The translations under genes and the position numbers were made by a program. From the NCBI GenBank assembly GCA_965250025.1, contig OZ252283.1:3224001-3288000 (forward strand): a DNA stretch of 64,000 nt. The letters are read 5' to 3'. Source of the DNA: CBDDLD01 sp965250025 (GTDB lineage Bacteria > Bacteroidota > Bacteroidia > Flavobacteriales > Flavobacteriaceae). Below the pieces are notes generated by a model. That model saw only the letters and a program-made list of their open reading frames with translations, was not told where the DNA came from and searched no databases. Positions within the stretch are counted from its first letter, which is position 1; each line of letters starts with the position of its first letter. Positions 9,113-18,522 of the stretch are shown here, in pieces.

Positions 9113-9826
9113 TTACACATGCTTTATTTCTTCATCGTCTAAAAGCTCATCGCCTCTTAACCTCAGTAAAATCTGAGCAACTGCAATAGTGTCTTTTTCA
9201 CAGTAATTGATGATTCTATCGATGTCCTTTAGCTCATAGTATGTATGATAAACTTCACTACCATCAATGTCGTCCTTAGGTGATGGTATACCTAAAACAT
9301 TAGTCAGCAGTTTTAAAGAAGTATAGCTTTTATAATCGCCAAACTTCCAAAGTTCGAGCGTATCTAAATGAGGTACTTCCCAGGGTTTCTTTCCAAATAA
9401 ATTGAGTTTATATGGCAGTTCTATCCCATTAATGATCATTCGTCTTGCGATATACGGAAAATCAAATTCCTTACCATTATGCGCACACAGCAGATGTCGC
9501 GATTCACTAAAATGTGAGGTCAATAGATTCTTAAAATCTTTTAATAACTGCGTTTCTTCACCGTGAAAGGAGGTTACCCGAAATGTCCTTTGGCCTTCAA
9601 CGGAAGAAAAATAGCCTACGGATATACAGATGATCTTACCAAATTCTGCCCATATTCCTGCTCTGGGGTAAAACGCTTCGGCGGTATAGTCTTCTTTTCT
9701 TTGGTATTGCGATTTGGCTTCCCATAACATTTGTTTGTCTTCATCTATTTCTGATAAATATTGCTTTTCTGGGACCGTTTCAATATCTAAGAATAGAATG
9801 TATTCGAGGTTAAGTTTTGAAATCAT
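9113..9826 (-). CDS. Predicted DEDDy 3'-5' exonuclease (PolB-like exonuclease family)
   Basis: A stand-alone exonuclease domain of 237 residues related to the proofreading domain of family B DNA polymerases. Metal-binding acidic residues are visible: D14 and E16 in FLDIETVP, an Asp in the CAHNGKEFDFPYI block, and the Exo III motif YCEKDTIAVAQI with the tyrosine and aspartate of the DEDDy class. It would trim DNA or RNA from the 3' end in the cytoplasm. Its start overlaps the stop of the serine hydrolase gene by four bases (ATGA), so it is the last gene of that transcription unit. The nucleic-acid substrate is not known for this family. Confidence 0.85.
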   Translation of the reverse strand: MISKLNLEYILFLDIETVPEKQYLSEIDEDKQMLWEAKSQYQRKEDYTAEAFYPRAGIWAEFGKIICISVGYFSSVEGQRTFRVTSFHGEETQLLKDFKNLLTSHFSESRHLLCAHNGKEFDFPYIARRMIINGIELPYKLNLFGKKPWEVPHLDTLELWKFGDYKSYTSLKLLTNVLGIPSPKDDIDGSEVYHTYYELKDIDRIINYCEKDTIAVAQILLRLRGDELLDDEEIKHV

Positions 9827-10977
9827 TGCGCTAACATCTTATATGCTTCTTCTATGTATAACGTGATATCGCTTGTAAATTTTCCTATGCCTGCATCGGG
9901 TGATTTTTGATGTCCCAGCCTTACTATAATAACGTTGTCTTCGGGCTGAATAATGACATACTGACCCAAATGACCACGCATCATTTTAAAGTTTTTACCA
10001 TCAACATCTTTCATCCACCAGCCATAACCATACTCCGGACTTTCAGAAAAACGAGGTGTAATGGATTTTGAAACATATGCAGAATCTATGATCTGTTGAC
10101 CATTCCACTTACCATGATCTTTGAACAGTTTTCCATAGCGTGCAAAATCCTTAGCATTACCTGCAATGCAGCAATAGGCTTTTACCAAATCATGGTCTTC
10201 ACTATCGACTTGCCAAAGCACATCGTTTTCACTCCCTAAGGGTTTCCAAAAACTCTCTTCAAAATAGTCGTATAGTTTTTTGCCTGTTGCTTTTTCTATA
10301 ACCATGGCTAGCATTTGTGTATCACCACTTGCATACTTAAATGCTTGTCCGGGGTCCTCAACCACCTTTAATCCGTTAGAGACTTTGGCTAAATCATCAT
10401 CAAAATAGGCTCGCGTGGTAATAGAGAGTGGCGAATAGTACGCTTCGTCCCAATCCGTACCAGAGGCCATACTACTTAAATCACCAACCGTTGTTTTAGA
10501 CGCTTTACCCTCACAAAAATCGGGTAAAAAATCGCAAATAGGCTGATCTAAACTTTTGATGTATCCGTCTTGGATGGCTTTAAACATCAAGCCTGAAACA
10601 TAACTCTTTGCCATAGAAAAGGAATTGGATTTAGAGTCTTCTCCAAAACCGTCATAGTATTCTTCAAACCAAATACTATCATTTTTTATAATCACATAAG
10701 CTATTGTACCCCAATCGCTATTTGCTTTTTGTAAAGCTTCAGTGGGCTTTACAGAATTATAGTCCTTATGATTGGACCAAGGCTGAGGATGATCACTCGC
10801 TTCTATCGTTTGGTTATCAAAATGCTTATAATCTTCTAAATAGGCTGTAGTATGCCCTTTTAGATATATCGTTCGTACAGCTTTTAAGAGATAATCGGTA
10901 TCCGTTATGTATAATACAGCAACTAATACCACAGCCAGAATCACAAAAACTTTGAGTGTCTTTTTTAAGAATTTCAT
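9823..10977 (-). CDS. Membrane-anchored serine hydrolase (class C beta-lactamase fold)
   Basis: A 384-residue protein with one N-terminal membrane helix (about 8-24) and a periplasmic serine beta-lactamase/DD-peptidase fold. The nucleophile motif SMAK is at 121-124. A YAS triplet stands where the family usually has YxN, and HLG near the C-terminus replaces KTG. This matches the EstB/6-aminohexanoate hydrolase-like branch rather than a true beta-lactamase. The substrate is unknown; peptide, ester or cell-wall roles are possible. It is separated from ogt by 68 bases that hold a 9-base-arm palindrome, and overlaps the exonuclease gene downstream by four bases, so it may have its own promoter. 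Confidence 0.85.
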   Translation of the reverse strand: MKFLKKTLKVFVILAVVLVAVLYITDTDYLLKAVRTIYLKGHTTAYLEDYKHFDNQTIEASDHPQPWSNHKDYNSVKPTEALQKANSDWGTIAYVIIKNDSIWFEEYYDGFGEDSKSNSFSMAKSYVSGLMFKAIQDGYIKSLDQPICDFLPDFCEGKASKTTVGDLSSMASGTDWDEAYYSPLSITTRAYFDDDLAKVSNGLKVVEDPGQAFKYASGDTQMLAMVIEKATGKKLYDYFEESFWKPLGSENDVLWQVDSEDHDLVKAYCCIAGNAKDFARYGKLFKDHGKWNGQQIIDSAYVSKSITPRFSESPEYGYGWWMKDVDGKNFKMMRGHLGQYVIIQPEDNVIIVRLGHQKSPDAGIGKFTSDITLYIEEAYKMLAQ

Positions 10978-10982
10978 TGAAA

Positions 10983-11005
10983 TATATTTAGTGAAACTAA
11001 ATATA
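10983..11005. promoter_or_regulatory. Palindrome just upstream of the serine hydrolase start
   Basis: Perfect inverted repeat TATATTTAG / CTAAATATA (10983-10991 with 10997-11005) with a five-base centre, five bases before the start codon on the minus strand. TATATTTA within it is one base off the -7 consensus, so a bound protein could block transcription. Confidence 0.5.
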
Positions 11006-11045
11006 GGAATTTTACTGTTAACCTATGTTTCGTGTTCAATAAGAA

Positions 11046-11519
11046 TCAAAATAAAGACTGCTGCTTATAGGGGCTTTCGTGTTCCAACAACCATTGCTTT
11101 CTATGCAATCCTCCTGCATATCCTGTAAGACTACCATCACTTCCAATAACCCTATGACATGGAATTACTATCCACAATGGGTTTTTACCATTAGCACTGG
11201 CCACTGCTCTGATGGCTTTTACATCACCCAGTTGTTTAGAGAGTTCCAGATAAGATATGGTCTTTCCATAAGGAATTTTTAAAAGTTGATCCCAGACTTT
11301 TTTTTGAAACGCTGTTCCTGACGGGTTTAATTTAAAGTCAAAGTCCTGACGTTCATTATTGAAATAGGCTTGAAGTTGATCTGCACATGTTTTCAAAGTA
11401 TCAGGAATGATTGTTGTTAGTTCTTCTGATTTATCTAAGATGGATATCGCGGTAATACCTTGCGCATTTCCTTCAATTTTAGCTACGCCTAATGGTGTAT
11501 TTATGAAGCAGACCTCCAC
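11046..11519 (-). CDS. ogt: Methylated-DNA-[protein]-cysteine S-methyltransferase
   Basis: Suicide repair enzyme that moves the methyl group from O6-methylguanine (and O4-methylthymine) in DNA to its own cysteine. The acceptor C121 lies in the invariant IPCHRVIG motif, followed by GSLTGYAGGLHRKQWLLEHE, which fits Ogt/MGMT. With 157 residues it is a minimal Ogt with a short N-terminal domain and no Ada part. The start is a GTG whose G is shared with the last base of the CNNM gene's TAG stop, implying translational coupling. It is part of the long minus-strand run that begins with hemA, though its job has no clear link to haem. Confidence 0.93.
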   Translation of the reverse strand: MEVCFINTPLGVAKIEGNAQGITAISILDKSEELTTIIPDTLKTCADQLQAYFNNERQDFDFKLNPSGTAFQKKVWDQLLKIPYGKTISYLELSKQLGDVKAIRAVASANGKNPLWIVIPCHRVIGSDGSLTGYAGGLHRKQWLLEHESPYKQQSLF

Positions 11520-12637
11520 TATTCTTCTTTTGTATTGTCTTCAATAAGACCTAAACGCTTTGCTCTGGTCTCCCAACTGCGTCTTGCCAACATTTGAAGG
11601 TCAGGAACATTGTCACTTTCGTCCATAATTTCCAGCCCCAATAAGGTTTCAATAACATCCTCCATAGTCACCAAACCACTTACCGAACCATATTCATCCA
11701 CAACTAAAGCCATGTGGTTTCTACTTTCTACCAATTTTTCAAAGAGTTTTGGTATTGGCAAACTTCGATTTACGATGATAATACTGCGTTTAATATCCTG
11801 CAACTTCTTATTACCATTTCCAAGCGCCATTTCTTTAAACACCTCATCCTTTAAGACTAAGCCTGTTATATTATCTGATTCATCAGTAAATACCGGTATT
11901 CTTGAAAAACGAATATTGGAATTGGCTTTGAAAAAGGATTCTATATCCATAGCTTCGTTCTCGGTCTTCATTACCGTTCTTGGGGTCATAACATCTTTGG
12001 CCTGAACCTCTTTAAAGCTCAACAAGTTTTTAATGACTTTGCTTTCACTTTCTTCAAACACACCTTCTTCGTGTGCAATATCAGTCATCGCCATAAACCC
12101 TTCTCTGCTTAACACACTGCCGTGACCTTTACCTCCTATTAGTTTTGTCGTAAGCTGTAACAACCATAAAATACCGGTGTACTTCAAAGGAAAAATGAGG
12201 ATATTTAGTGCTTTGGATGTAAAATTTGCCAAACCTTTCCAATAGGTAGCACCAATGGTTTTTGGTATAATCTCTGAAGCAACCAAAATAAGAATGGTCA
12301 TTATCGTAGATACCACGCCAACCATAACATCTTCGGTAAACGCTACTCCAAGGACGCTTCGTTTTGTATTGCCATATAACTCTGCATAAGCGGCTTTTGC
12401 CTGTACACCTACCAATATAGCACCTACTGTATGCGCAATGGTATTTAGCGTTAATATGGCAATGAGCGGTCGATCTACATCGTTTTTAAGCTGCTCAAGA
12501 TCATTCGCATAAGCCTTGCCTTCTTTCTTTTTTACATTGATAAACGTTGGTGTAATACTAAGTAAAACTGCTTCTAGAATAGAGCATAGAAACGAAAAGA
12601 AAATAGAGATGACGGCATAAAAAATTAGTAAGCCCAT
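11519..12637 (-). CDS. CNNM/CorC-type membrane protein with DUF21 and CBS domains
   Basis: A 372-residue inner-membrane protein. The N-terminal DUF21 domain has about four hydrophobic segments (residues 1-170) and is followed by a helical linker and a CBS pair (about 200-320) with the motifs DVMTPR and MEDVIETLLG. The family (CNNM, CorB/CorC, once called hemolysin-like) is linked to magnesium or cobalt export and homeostasis. It lacks the extra C-terminal transporter-associated domain found in larger members. The gene follows hemB with a 29-base gap and runs into ogt with a one-base overlap. A link between a Mg-type HemB and a magnesium transporter is possible but is only an inference. Confidence 0.88.
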   Translation of the reverse strand: MGLLIFYAVISIFFSFLCSILEAVLLSITPTFINVKKKEGKAYANDLEQLKNDVDRPLIAILTLNTIAHTVGAILVGVQAKAAYAELYGNTKRSVLGVAFTEDVMVGVVSTIMTILILVASEIIPKTIGATYWKGLANFTSKALNILIFPLKYTGILWLLQLTTKLIGGKGHGSVLSREGFMAMTDIAHEEGVFEESESKVIKNLLSFKEVQAKDVMTPRTVMKTENEAMDIESFFKANSNIRFSRIPVFTDESDNITGLVLKDEVFKEMALGNGNKKLQDIKRSIIIVNRSLPIPKLFEKLVESRNHMALVVDEYGSVSGLVTMEDVIETLLGLEIMDESDNVPDLQMLARRSWETRAKRLGLIEDNTKEE

Positions 12638-12666
12638 TAATTGATAGACGTTTTAGTGGTGCTAAT

Positions 12667-13656
12667 TTACGAAATCAATTTAACAACATCCTTGGCAAAA
12701 TAACTTGCTATGATATTAGCCCCTGCACGCTTAATGGCAGTTACCTGCTCCATCATTACCGCATCGTGATCTAACCAGCCTTTTTCTGCTGCTGCCTTGA
12801 GCATGGCATATTCTCCAGACACCTGATATACTGCTATAGGGACATCAAAGTTATTTTTAATATCTCTCACGATATCTAAATACGCAATTCCTGGTTTTAC
12901 CATTACAATATCTGCACCTTCATTAATATCCATTTCTGTTTCTCGAAGAGCTTCTTCCCTGTTGGCAAAATCCATCTGATAGGTTTTTTTATCTTTAGGT
13001 ACATCAGCCATATCTACTGGTGCAGAATCTAAAGCATCTCTAAAAGGGCCATAAAATGCAGACGCGTATTTGGCAGAATAGCTCATGATGCCTGTATTGA
13101 TATAATTAGATTGGTCTAAGGCTTCTCTAATACCCAAAATGCGCCCATCCATCATATCGCTTGGTGCCACAATATCGGCCCCTGCTTCTGCATGTGAAAT
13201 ACTCATTTCGGCCAAGACTTCTACTGTAGCATCATTAATAATCTTACCCTGCGCCACAATACCATCATGTCCGTAAGACGAAAATGGGTCGAGTGCCACA
13301 TCGGTCATCACTAACATTCCGGGACAGGTTTCTTTAACCGTTTTTATGGCACGCTGCATTAAACCATTCGGATTTAAAGCTTCGGTGCCTTTATTATCTT
13401 TTAATGCCTCTTCTACTTTTACAAACAGAAGTACTGCTTTTAAGCCTAAATCCCAAAGGGTTTTCACTTCGCCTTTAAGTAAGTCCAAACTGTAGCGGTA
13501 ATAGTTAGGCATAGAGGCTATTTCTTCTTTAATACCTTTTCCTTCTACCACAAATAGTGGTACTAAAAAGTCATCCGGAGAGACTACAGTTTCTCTTACC
13601 AAATTTCTGATGACCTCATTAGTTCTTAATCTTCTATTTCTTCTAATTGGAAACAT
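12667..13656 (-). CDS. hemB: Porphobilinogen synthase (delta-aminolevulinate dehydratase)
   Basis: Condenses two 5-aminolevulinate molecules to porphobilinogen, the second common step of tetrapyrrole synthesis. Of the two Schiff-base lysines, one is visible in MVKPGIAYLD and the other in MSYSAKYASAFYGPFRDA. The metal site reads ALDPFSSYGHDGI, without the cysteine cluster of zinc-type enzymes, so this looks like a magnesium-dependent form. The length of 329 residues is standard. Its start overlaps the end of hemF by 14 bases, and the CNNM gene follows after 29 bases. It is cytoplasmic and, by family, an octamer. Confidence 0.96.
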   Translation of the reverse strand: MFPIRRNRRLRTNEVIRNLVRETVVSPDDFLVPLFVVEGKGIKEEIASMPNYYRYSLDLLKGEVKTLWDLGLKAVLLFVKVEEALKDNKGTEALNPNGLMQRAIKTVKETCPGMLVMTDVALDPFSSYGHDGIVAQGKIINDATVEVLAEMSISHAEAGADIVAPSDMMDGRILGIREALDQSNYINTGIMSYSAKYASAFYGPFRDALDSAPVDMADVPKDKKTYQMDFANREEALRETEMDINEGADIVMVKPGIAYLDIVRDIKNNFDVPIAVYQVSGEYAMLKAAAEKGWLDHDAVMMEQVTAIKRAGANIIASYFAKDVVKLIS

Positions 13657-14560
13657 ATGATATCCAGTCTTTAGGTTCTTTCAATACTTTAACTAATTGT
13701 GCTTCCTGACTCCCCGTTTCAGGTTGGTGGTCATAAGCCCATTGAACATGCGGAGGCAAACTCATTAATATACTTTCAATACGCCCGTTAGTTTTTAATC
13801 CAAACAGTGTGCCTTTATCGTGCACCAGATTGAATTCTACGTAACGCCCCCGACGTATTTCTTGCCAATCGCGTTGTTCTTTTGTATAGTTGATGTCTTT
13901 TCGCCTTTCAACAATAGGCACATAGGCTTCTAAGAAACTATCCCCCACTTCCGTAACAAAATTATACCAATCCTGCATAGTCATGGTTTCTGTTGCTTTA
14001 CAATAATCAAAAAACAACCCGCCTATCCCTCGTGCTTCATTTCTATGAGTATTATAAAAATAGTCATCACATTTGGCTTTATATTTTGGATAAAACGTTG
14101 GGTTATGATTATCGCAAGCTGTTTTACATACTTGATGAAAGTGTATCGCATCTTCTTCAAAAAGGTAATAAGGCGTTAGATCTTGACCTCCTCCAAACCA
14201 CTGATCGACAATATTTCCGTTTTGATCATACATTTCAAAATAACGCCAATTGGCATGAACTGTAGGTACTATTGGGCTTTTGGGATGAAGTACCAAACTC
14301 AATCCGCAAGCAAAAAAATCAACATCTCCTACTTTAAAATAGGCTTGCATCGATGCCGGTAGTTTACCATGCACTCCCGAAATATTAACCCCTCCTTTTT
14401 CAAAGACATTTCCATTCTGGATGACACGTGTACGTCCACCGCCGCCTTCGGGTCGTTTCCATAGATCTTCTCTAAATGTTGCTTTACCATCAATGGCTTC
14501 TAACCTGGACGTGATGGTATCTTGTAACTCGTGTATGTATTTAAAAAATTTATCTTTCAT
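13643..14560 (-). CDS. hemF: Oxygen-dependent coproporphyrinogen III oxidase
   Basis: Converts coproporphyrinogen III to protoporphyrinogen IX by two oxidative decarboxylations using molecular oxygen. Family blocks seen include FEKGGVNISGVHG, WFGGGQDLTPYY, GIGGLFFDY and RRGRYVEFNLVHDKGT. The frame is open to an ATG at 14599, but the family N-terminus (MKDKFFKYIHEL) begins at 14560, giving 305 residues; the earlier codons lie inside the preceding GNAT gene. It overlaps that gene by 11 bases and hemB by 14. Using HemF rather than radical-SAM HemN implies aerobic life, although a hemN may exist elsewhere in the genome. Confidence 0.95.
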   Translation of the reverse strand: MKDKFFKYIHELQDTITSRLEAIDGKATFREDLWKRPEGGGGRTRVIQNGNVFEKGGVNISGVHGKLPASMQAYFKVGDVDFFACGLSLVLHPKSPIVPTVHANWRYFEMYDQNGNIVDQWFGGGQDLTPYYLFEEDAIHFHQVCKTACDNHNPTFYPKYKAKCDDYFYNTHRNEARGIGGLFFDYCKATETMTMQDWYNFVTEVGDSFLEAYVPIVERRKDINYTKEQRDWQEIRRGRYVEFNLVHDKGTLFGLKTNGRIESILMSLPPHVQWAYDHQPETGSQEAQLVKVLKEPKDWISYVSN

Positions 14561-15086
14561 TATATAATTCATAAAGTTCCATATCCAAAGCATCTTCAAA
14601 CGGAGGTGTGTAAGCTTCTGGCAAAGTTTTCACCCATTTAAAACCACATTTTTCAGCAACTTTAACACTGGCTGTATTACTACGATGAGAAATGATCTGA
14701 AGGGTTTTTAACCCCATGGTTTCAAAAGCATATTCTGATAGCCCTTTAACAGCCTTAGAGGTAATTCCTTTACGCTCAAATGGGTAACCTATACAGTACG
14801 CAAACTCACCTTGTTTTGTTGTCCAATCCAACGTCTTAATATAAATTAACCCCACCAGTGTTCTCGAAGTTTTCTCTTTTAGTGTAAATAAAAACTCTTC
14901 TTTAGAAGCATACTGTTTGGCTTTGGTTTCCACAAAATGTTTCGCTAAGGTTGGTGTTAAATTTTGCTCTAAAGTTTTAGGAAAAAAACGTTTTAAGCGA
15001 TCTTCATTTGCCACAACAAAATTGCATACTTTCCAAGCGTCGGTCTCTTGTATTGGTGCTATGGTTATGGTTTCCAGATCAATCAC
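14550..15086 (-). CDS. GNAT N-acetyltransferase (RimJ/RimL-like)
   Basis: A 178-residue GNAT-fold acetyltransferase. The acetyl-CoA region is seen in the segment from FAYCIGYPFERKGITSKAV to the C-terminal SNTASVKVAEKCGFKWV, which is typical of the RimJ/RimL group that acetylates protein N-termini or small molecules. It lies between the EI24 gene and hemF with overlaps of 8 and 11 bases, so it is firmly part of the haem gene run. The acceptor cannot be predicted from sequence. Conservation of this position in relatives would tell whether it is tied to haem synthesis or simply co-transcribed. Confidence 0.85.
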   Translation of the reverse strand: MIDLETITIAPIQETDAWKVCNFVVANEDRLKRFFPKTLEQNLTPTLAKHFVETKAKQYASKEEFLFTLKEKTSRTLVGLIYIKTLDWTTKQGEFAYCIGYPFERKGITSKAVKGLSEYAFETMGLKTLQIISHRSNTASVKVAEKCGFKWVKTLPEAYTPPFEDALDMELYELYNER

Positions 15087-15837
15087 CTGTAACAGGTTTT
15101 GAATTTGACTGTAGCAACGCTACAGTTCTTGTTGTGGCTGCGGTTACTGATAGTGGTAACACTAATATAACGCCTATGACCGGAATCAATAGTAATCCTA
15201 TAAACCCTATCCCATTCCCAATAGCTACGCCTCTATGCTTCCGTACAAAATTAAGACTGCTATTATATGAAAAATGACGTTCTAAAGTATAATCCATATT
15301 ACCAAAACCGGCATAATAAGCTTGCATTAAAAACAATAATACTGCCGAAAAAATATTGACTACGGGGATTAGTTTCAATATCAGGAGTGGGATAGTCAAC
15401 AACAATTCCATCATTAAGTTTCTAACATTAATTCTTATTCCGCGCCATAGTAACGCCTGAAAAGAACTTTGTTTGGTTCTGATCTCTGGTGAATTGGTAA
15501 GATGGGCCTCTATCTTTTCTGAAACAGGCCCCATAAATGGTGCCGATAAGGCCATTATAATATGTTTATACAGAATCAGTCCTATGACAATGATGATAAG
15601 TCCTCCTATGAAAGAGCTGATACTTAAAAAGGTATCTTTACCCCATTCCCAAACCCATATTCTGGCAATAAATCGCCCCAAATTATCGGATAAGCCATAT
15701 GCTGTACCAAAAATAGCAGCAGCTACAATAACACTAATGGCAATGGGTACTGCAAAATACTTCCAGAGTTTTAGTTTGGAAATCAACCCTAAAGCTGAAG
15801 TATAAGCTTGTAAGCCTTTGGCAATGTTTTTAAACAT
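15079..15837 (-). CDS. EI24-domain membrane protein
   Basis: A 252-residue integral membrane protein with about four to five hydrophobic segments (roughly 28-48, 70-92, 140-175, 205-235). It matches the EI24/CysZ-like domain family, whose best known member CysZ brings in sulfate. It lacks nearby sulfur genes. Its start overlaps the hemE stop by 8 bases and its end overlaps the GNAT gene by 8 bases, so it is translated with haem enzymes. Function is unknown; transport of a haem precursor would be speculative. Confidence 0.8.
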   Translation of the reverse strand: MFKNIAKGLQAYTSALGLISKLKLWKYFAVPIAISVIVAAAIFGTAYGLSDNLGRFIARIWVWEWGKDTFLSISSFIGGLIIIVIGLILYKHIIMALSAPFMGPVSEKIEAHLTNSPEIRTKQSSFQALLWRGIRINVRNLMMELLLTIPLLILKLIPVVNIFSAVLLFLMQAYYAGFGNMDYTLERHFSYNSSLNFVRKHRGVAIGNGIGFIGLLLIPVIGVILVLPLSVTAATTRTVALLQSNSKPVTGD

Positions 15838-16855
15838 GATATTCTTTTACAGCGTCTATGAATGCTTTGGCATTGTCCAACGGAATGTTAGGCAAAATAC
15901 CATGACCTAAATTTACGATGTATTTATCTTTTCCAAAATCATTTATCATCTGATGTACCATTTTTTTGATCTCAGACGGTGGCGAGAATAACCTCGATGG
16001 ATCAAAATTACCTTGAAGGGTAATGTTTCCTCCTGTAAGATATCGTGCATTTCTCGCAGAGCAGGTCCAATCGATTCCCAATGCAGATGCATTGGATTTT
16101 GCCATTTCGCCTAATGCAAACCAACAGCCTTTACCAAAGGCTATTACTGGCGCTTCATCTTTTAATGCTTCAATAATTTGATTGATGTATTGCCATGAGA
16201 ATTCCTGATAATCTTCAGGAGATAGCATGCCTCCCCAAGAATCAAAAATCTGTACGGCATTAACACCAGCTTCAACTTTTGCTTTCAAATAGGCTATGGT
16301 TGTATCTGTTATTTTTTGCAATAACTGATGTGCTGCTACTGGGTTTGTAAAACAAAACTGTTTGGCTTTATCAAAGTTTTTACTGCCCTGACCTTGCACA
16401 CAATAACACAATATTGTCCATGGTGAACCCGCAAAACCGATTAATGGAATTTCATTGTTGAGCAATTCTTTAGTTGCTTTAATGGCCTGCATAACGTAAT
16501 CTAATTCTATGTTTACATCCGGAATAATTACATTATCTACATCTTTTTGATTGCGTACCGGATTGGGTAGGTATGGTCCAAAATTGGGCTTCATTTCCAC
16601 TTCTATATTCATAGCTTGTGGAATCACCAAAATATCACTGAATAATATGGCAGCATCCATACCATAACGCCGAATGGGTTGTACCGTAATCTCACTTGCC
16701 AACTCTGGCGTTCTGCATCGGGTAAAGAAATCGTACTTTTCTTTGATGGCCATAAATTCTGGCAAGTAACGTCCTGCCTGACGCATCATCCATACGGGCG
16801 GACGCTCTACGGTTTCACCCTTTAAAGCTCTTAAGTATAAATCGTTTTTTATCAT
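15830..16855 (-). CDS. hemE: Uroporphyrinogen decarboxylase
   Basis: Removes four carboxyl groups from uroporphyrinogen III to give coproporphyrinogen III, in the cytoplasm. The signature RPPVWMMRQAGRYLPEF is near the N-terminus (about residues 18-34), and GFAGSPWTILCYCVQGQGSK and NLGHGILP are further family blocks. The length of 341 residues is usual. There is an 89-base gap to hemC-D upstream with no terminator, and an 8-base overlap with the EI24 gene downstream, so the haem genes are probably read through together. Confidence 0.96.
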   Translation of the reverse strand: MIKNDLYLRALKGETVERPPVWMMRQAGRYLPEFMAIKEKYDFFTRCRTPELASEITVQPIRRYGMDAAILFSDILVIPQAMNIEVEMKPNFGPYLPNPVRNQKDVDNVIIPDVNIELDYVMQAIKATKELLNNEIPLIGFAGSPWTILCYCVQGQGSKNFDKAKQFCFTNPVAAHQLLQKITDTTIAYLKAKVEAGVNAVQIFDSWGGMLSPEDYQEFSWQYINQIIEALKDEAPVIAFGKGCWFALGEMAKSNASALGIDWTCSARNARYLTGGNITLQGNFDPSRLFSPPSEIKKMVHQMINDFGKDKYIVNLGHGILPNIPLDNAKAFIDAVKEYHV

Positions 16856-16944
16856 GTTTTTCAGTTAACAGCTTTTAAAAAACCAAGCCAAGTTCATATA
16901 ATTTAGAAAGATTACCATGTCATGAGGTTCTCCACAATGACGTT

Positions 16945-18522
16945 TTATATATAATGCTCATTAACCAACTCAATAACACTTTCTACGGTTGGTACTTTTG
17001 CTATGCGAATGGTCTCAAAATATTTTTGCGCTGCTTTTGCAGTAGTTTCACCGATACAAAATGCGATACCCTGTGCTTTGTTTTGTTTTACAAAGCTTTC
17101 TACGGTTGATGGGCTGTAAAACATGACGCCTTCGACTGGGGTTTCAAGTTTTTTCGAATTGTATTTGGTTTGGTACGCTTCTATTTCGTTAACTTTGATA
17201 TCGTGCTTTGATAAACTATCCGGTAGATCATCTAATCGCAGATCACTACAGAAATATGTAACTTCTTTCCCTTCTAAATGGTCTACTAAATGTGCTGCCA
17301 GTTTTTTTGCATTTGCTTCTGTATGCTTCACTTCCCCTATACGTTGCTCTACTTTACGTTTTGTTCTTCGGCCTACACAATAAATATTTTTGAATTGTAG
17401 TTCTGAAGCTGAAAAACTGGTTAGTAAGGCTTCTATAGTATTTTGACTGGTAATGATCACATTTTGGATTTCATTACGAATGATACTTTTTGATAATCGG
17501 TTCAGACTGATTTTAATTGCATCATGGCTTTCTGCCATAACTTCGTTATGAAACAATTGCATTTGATCGTCCGTAAGCTTTTTAGTAGAATAGATATTGG
17601 TTGCCTTATCTTGTCTTTGAATTTGATCTATTAGTGTTTTTCCTCCTCTACCAATGATATAATCTGCACAAAACGCTGCGAGATCTTTTTCTTTACCCAG
17701 TGCGACCACTTTTGAGACTTCGATCTTTTTGGTGCCATCCTTACTCAAAAGGATGCCTTTAAAATGGACCTCTTCATTCTTTATATAGGCTAAGCCACCA
17801 ATCGGTGCAGTACACCCGCCTTCCAATCGGTTTAAAAACTCACGTTCAATGCGTGTACACAGTTCTGTTTCTTTATGATTGATTTCCGCACATACGGTTC
17901 TCATTTCATCATCGCTTTCTAGTGCTGTTACCATAATAGCGCCTTGTGCTGGTGCAGGAATCATCCAACTGAGATTAATAGCATTTTCAGGTCTTATGTC
18001 TAATCTTCCAATGCCTGCTGCTGCAAAAATGGCAGCGTTCCAATTGTCATTATCTTCTAGTTTCTGTAATCGTGAATTGACATTACCCCTTAACCCCACT
18101 ATAGTATGTGTAGGATAGCGATTTAACCATTGTGCACGTCTGCGTAAACTTCCGGTAGCTATGGTTGCTTCTTTTGATGAAAGAAACTCTTCGTTTTTTT
18201 TAAATACAAGAGTATCATTAACATTACCCCGCTTTAAAACAGCTGCCTGTACAATACCTTTAGGCAGTAGGGTTGGTACATCTTTTAGCGAGTGTACTGC
18301 AATGTCTATATCTTCATTGAGCATTGCAATATCTAATGTCTTTGTAAAAATGCCTGTGATTCCTAGCTCATAAAGTGGTTTATTAAGAACAATATCTCCC
18401 GTAGATTTTACCGGAACTAAAACGGTTTTATGACCAAGTGTTTCTAATTGACGTTGTACTGTTTTTGCCTGCCACATGGCAAGTTGGCTGTCGCGTGTGC
18501 CAATACGAATAGTTCTAGGCAT
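16945..18522 (-). CDS. hemCD: Fused hydroxymethylbilane synthase / uroporphyrinogen-III synthase
   Basis: Bifunctional enzyme of 525 residues. Residues about 1-300 are HemC, which links four porphobilinogens into hydroxymethylbilane: catalytic D81 in HSLKDVP, the arginine run GSLRRRAQ, and C237 in LEGGCTAPIGG, which binds the dipyrromethane cofactor. Residues about 310-525 are HemD, which closes the ring to uroporphyrinogen III; its weakly conserved fold is recognisable from VIITSQNTIEALL and GVMFYSPSTVESFV. The fusion occurs in flavobacteria and hands an unstable intermediate from one site to the next. The gene overlaps the end of hemA by 8 bases. There is no frameshift or stop between the halves. 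Confidence 0.94.
   Translation of the reverse strand: MPRTIRIGTRDSQLAMWQAKTVQRQLETLGHKTVLVPVKSTGDIVLNKPLYELGITGIFTKTLDIAMLNEDIDIAVHSLKDVPTLLPKGIVQAAVLKRGNVNDTLVFKKNEEFLSSKEATIATGSLRRRAQWLNRYPTHTIVGLRGNVNSRLQKLEDNDNWNAAIFAAAGIGRLDIRPENAINLSWMIPAPAQGAIMVTALESDDEMRTVCAEINHKETELCTRIEREFLNRLEGGCTAPIGGLAYIKNEEVHFKGILLSKDGTKKIEVSKVVALGKEKDLAAFCADYIIGRGGKTLIDQIQRQDKATNIYSTKKLTDDQMQLFHNEVMAESHDAIKISLNRLSKSIIRNEIQNVIITSQNTIEALLTSFSASELQFKNIYCVGRRTKRKVEQRIGEVKHTEANAKKLAAHLVDHLEGKEVTYFCSDLRLDDLPDSLSKHDIKVNEIEAYQTKYNSKKLETPVEGVMFYSPSTVESFVKQNKAQGIAFCIGETTAKAAQKYFETIRIAKVPTVESVIELVNEHYI

Noticed and set aside
14561..14599. Upstream ATG start for hemF
   Set aside because: The extra 13 residues do not fit the family N-terminus and lie within the GNAT gene.
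16895..16915. AATTTAGAAA upstream of hemE as another metal-regulator site
   Set aside because: Only one half-site; no second arm, and no promoter near it.
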